Origin: Methyloligella sp.
GTDB lineage: Bacteria; Pseudomonadota; Alphaproteobacteria; Rhizobiales; HXMU1428-3
DNA length: 64,000 nucleotides
Direction: 5' to 3'
NCBI GenBank assembly: GCA_021604645.1
Contig: BQJJ01000005.1
Coordinates: 186,001 to 250,000 of the forward strand
The translations under genes were made by a program, and so were the position numbers. This document shows positions 61,760 to 64,000 of the stretch, piece after piece. The notes under the pieces were generated by a model. It made no database searches, was not told the origin of the DNA, and saw nothing but the letters and a program-made list of their open reading frames with translations. Positions within the stretch are counted from its first letter, which is position 1, and every line of letters begins with the position of its first letter.

Positions 61760-62132
61760 TCATGCCTTTTTAGAGGATCGCTTAAGATTTCGGCCCATTC
61801 ATGTTGAGCTCAATTGATCATATGGTTAATTTCTAGTCCCTTCAAGGAATGAACTTGGCTTTACTCAGCTGATTTTATTTGTTTCCTCTTTTCAGGCTTT
61901 CGCTTTCATGGCATCATTACAGCCTTAACAAATCTATTATTCTCGAATTTTTTTGTGATTTTTCATAAAACTGTCTTAATTAAACAACTTTTCATGAATT
62001 ATTTTTGGTTCTAGACGAAATGAGTTTCGTGCTTTACTGTCGTTTTTTTACCTGCTGTATTTTTTCGTTATCACAGTGATTTTTAACTGTTTTTTGGGTG
62101 TCAGACTTAACTGTTTTTGGGTATCAGACCTT
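61760..62132. repeat. Intergenic gap with a 24-bp tandem direct repeat
   Basis: This 373-bp divergent gap has no gene. At its right end TTAACTGTTTTTTGGGTG plus TCAGAC (62083-62106) is followed directly by TTAACTGTTTTTGGGTATC plus AGAC (62107-62129), a tandem duplication ending 3 bp before the next start codon. Confidence 0.7.
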
Positions 62133-63071
62133 ATGCAAATCGTTATTCAATCAGCATACTGGCTGCTAATAATACTAGCCTGCGCGGGTTTATCCCATTT
62201 ACGGCAGCCAATTACGGATATTCTTTCTAATTTTTACCTTCATTACGCTTTTGTTGGGACGATTTTGTTCATTGTGGGCTTGCATTGGCGCCTTCCAAGA
62301 ACTGCTATTGTCTCTGCAGCTATTTCAGCAATTTGCTTTGGCCTTAGTTTCAATTATGACCGCGTTTCCATTGAAGCTTTTGACAGGACGAAAGCTAAAG
62401 AGCCTATCTACAGTGTGATGACATTTAATGCCTGGGAACTTGCTAAAACAATGGACCGGCTGAAAAGCTATCTTAAAACTGAAAAACCTGACTTTGTCAT
62501 CTTACAAGAAATCACTCTAAAGGACTGGCGCGCGCTCAAAGAGCTGAAGACGATCTATCCTTATATGTCTTATTGTGATGATTGGCTTTGCGGTGTTGCC
62601 TTGCTGTCTCGGCATAAATGGACTGAAGTGAAAGCTGAAAATTTTGGTCCTCACCAGCTTCCGCTAATTTCAGCTTCTTTTGATGGAAAATTAAAAGGCT
62701 TGAAACTTTTTGCCACTCACTCAGCGCGTCCCAATTGGAAATATTCTACTCAGCGCGAACAATTTGAACATCTCGCCATGCATATTTCTAAAACGACGAA
62801 ATCGCCGACTATTCTTGGCGGCGATATGAATGCTACTGTGTTCTCAGCTTTACTTCGGGATTTTGCAACGAATTCAAGCTTGAAAATGGCTGGGAAAATC
62901 ACTGTGACCTGGCCCCAGCGCTTTCGGCAATTGTGGTACCTCAAATTACCGATCTTGCAGCTAGGCATTGATCATTTTTTTGTTAAACCTGATATGAAGA
63001 TTTTAAGAAAATGGCGCGGTCCTGATTTTGGCTCTGATCACCGGCCTTTATTGATGGACTTTCGATTATAA
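62133..63071 (+). CDS. Endonuclease/exonuclease/phosphatase family membrane protein
   Basis: About 312 aa from the ATG at 62133 (MQIVIQSAYWLLIILACAGL); the frame is open to a GTG at 62076 but that part is the tandem repeat. Two or three membrane helices in the first ~80 residues precede the EEP domain: IYSVMTFNAWEL, DFVILQEIT, TILGGDMNAT and GSDHRPLLMDF carry the metal and catalytic residues. Similar proteins are membrane-linked phosphodiesterases; substrate unknown. Confidence 0.85.
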   Translation: MQIVIQSAYWLLIILACAGLSHLRQPITDILSNFYLHYAFVGTILFIVGLHWRLPRTAIVSAAISAICFGLSFNYDRVSIEAFDRTKAKEPIYSVMTFNAWELAKTMDRLKSYLKTEKPDFVILQEITLKDWRALKELKTIYPYMSYCDDWLCGVALLSRHKWTEVKAENFGPHQLPLISASFDGKLKGLKLFATHSARPNWKYSTQREQFEHLAMHISKTTKSPTILGGDMNATVFSALLRDFATNSSLKMAGKITVTWPQRFRQLWYLKLPILQLGIDHFFVKPDMKILRKWRGPDFGSDHRPLLMDFRL

Positions 63072-63140
63072 CTAGGTCTGCATTATTCTTTTTCATTAAA
63101 TTGTGGCTATGAAACTGCGGGGGTGGTTTGTGAGTTTGTT

Positions 63141-64000
63141 ATGATTTATTCAGCTTCTCCCCTAATTAAGATGCTGTTTTTATTTAGCTTTAGTTTTACT
63201 GGACTTTTAGTTTTTTCTAGTTTGCTTATTGCGCTTTTTCGGAATCATTATGCTTGGGCTTCTCGAAAGAATGCCCCGCACAATTCGGCTTTCCAGCCTT
63301 CAGATTTTCAGGCATCAAATTTTATCTCCTCCAAATTCTTGGCCACCTCACCAGATGAACAAAACTTAGACACTCATTCTTATGATAAGGTCTCTTTTTT
63401 AAGTACAGCTGGGCTTCTCATCTCACTTGGCTGTTCTTTGATTTTTACATCTTTCTTTGCTGCACAATATGCCGAACTGTTTGTGTTGTTTACTATTGCT
63501 ATCTGCTTGTTTTACTCTGAAAAAAAATCGCCTATTTTTTCACTCTACCTCTCTCATGAAAAGCTACCTTTCCGAATAGCTGTCTGGAGCCTGCTCGTTG
63601 CCCTCTTTTGTTTAGGCATTAGTTATTTCTTATTTTCTGAAAGCTCCTTCTTTTTAAATTACTTTCCTTTTTGGGCTGATCGTCTTTTAGGGGCATGCCT
63701 CTTATTTAGTTTTGTTCTTCTGTTTCAGACTTTTTCAACTGAACGTTTTGGACTTCATGTTTCATTCAGTGCAGTGGCTCTATCAATTTTGATTAGCTTC
63801 ATTGGTTTTAACCTTGCGACTTATTGGCTGGATCTTGCTTTTGTTTTTACCGGCCTTAGCTGCGCCTCTCTTTATTGGGTCATCTGTTTTGGTTCCTATA
63901 AAATAGACAAAAGCATTCGTCTTGCTCTTGGTTTTTTTCTAGGTGTTTTCCTATTAAAACTGATGAGCTTAGGCGCTGCTCTTCCTCCGCTCTTCTTACT
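63141..64000 (+). CDS. Multi-pass membrane protein, C-terminus beyond the window
   Basis: The frame is open from the ATG at 63141 to the right edge, 286 codons without a stop. It starts MIYSASPLIKMLFLFSFSFT and has about eight hydrophobic segments, with a polar stretch (about 42-84, Ser/Asn/Asp-rich) after the first. No family motif seen in the visible part; Phe and Ser content is high. A polytopic transporter, glycosyltransferase or competence-type protein are all possible. Confidence 0.6.
   Translation, partial: MIYSASPLIKMLFLFSFSFTGLLVFSSLLIALFRNHYAWASRKNAPHNSAFQPSDFQASNFISSKFLATSPDEQNLDTHSYDKVSFLSTAGLLISLGCSLIFTSFFAAQYAELFVLFTIAICLFYSEKKSPIFSLYLSHEKLPFRIAVWSLLVALFCLGISYFLFSESSFFLNYFPFWADRLLGACLLFSFVLLFQTFSTERFGLHVSFSAVALSILISFIGFNLATYWLDLAFVFTGLSCASLYWVICFGSYKIDKSIRLALGFFLGVFLLKLMSLGAALPPLFL

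Overview
The window looks like a chromosomal segment of a moderately AT-rich alphaproteobacterium, most likely of the Hyphomicrobiales (Rhizobiales) side of the class. Reasons: an sdhC-D-A-B operon; a cysH / ferredoxin / cysG / DUF2849 / cysI / DUF934 sulfate-assimilation block; DUF1737, DUF1178 and MarR-type EPS regulator genes typical of that group; enzymes that fit the ethylmalonyl-CoA pathway; and a tRNA-His that lacks the usual extra 5' G (G-1) and has A73, a known trait of one alphaproteobacterial clade. No phage, transposase, integrase, rRNA or CRISPR array was found.

Layout. 1-11.5 kb, all minus strand: an exopolysaccharide/capsule cluster. It holds nucleotide-sugar genes (manC, fcl, gmd for GDP-fucose; ugd and a UDP-glucuronate 4-epimerase for UDP-GlcA/UDP-GalA), an ABC exporter, FkbM and class I methyltransferases, a fucosyltransferase-like protein and a cut-off glycosyltransferase. 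A MarR-type EPS regulator and an RfaH/NusG-like factor stand at its head. 11.7-15.3 kb: tRNA-His, a small secreted Cys protein, a TerB-like membrane protein, and an ECF sigma / anti-sigma / fasciclin block. 15.8-16.7 kb: ArsR and a DUF6428 gene, divergent over two identical operators. 16.7-20.4 kb: sdhCDAB.

20.6-34.6 kb: metabolic and regulatory genes, including a PEP-mutase-like enzyme, a GFA protein, a TetR/DUF3995 locus with two operators, a sterol-desaturase-like hydroxylase with a TetR gene, a fluoroacetate-dehalogenase-like hydrolase, a MarR-methyltransferase pair, mesaconyl-CoA hydratase, a flippase, a CitE-like malyl-CoA enzyme and pyridoxal kinase. 34.7-37.4 kb: a bufferin-type RiPP operon (DUF2282 precursor, MNIO enzyme, DUF2063 partner, DoxX). 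38.1-43.7 kb: a tandem AAA ATPase, EVE protein, DUF1761, glutaredoxin, nitrilase and DUF1178. 44-49.5 kb: sulfate assimilation. 49.7-53.5 kb: a secreted Cys-rich protein ending in an S74 self-cleaving domain, and an OmpA-like protein. 53.6-64 kb: cobM, leuB, leuD, an M23 peptidase, two Sel1 paralogues, an HExxH protein, an EEP-family protein and a cut-off membrane protein.

The most striking feature is in the intergenic DNA from 15.4 kb to the right. Two families of structured repeats recur there. Family A is a ~36-bp bulged hairpin preceded by TTAG. Family B is a ~120-bp element with several hairpins. In both, the stem sequences differ between copies but stay paired, and the two families form A-B mosaics and nested insertions. 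They resemble REP/BIME or RIME elements, but I cannot match them to a named family.
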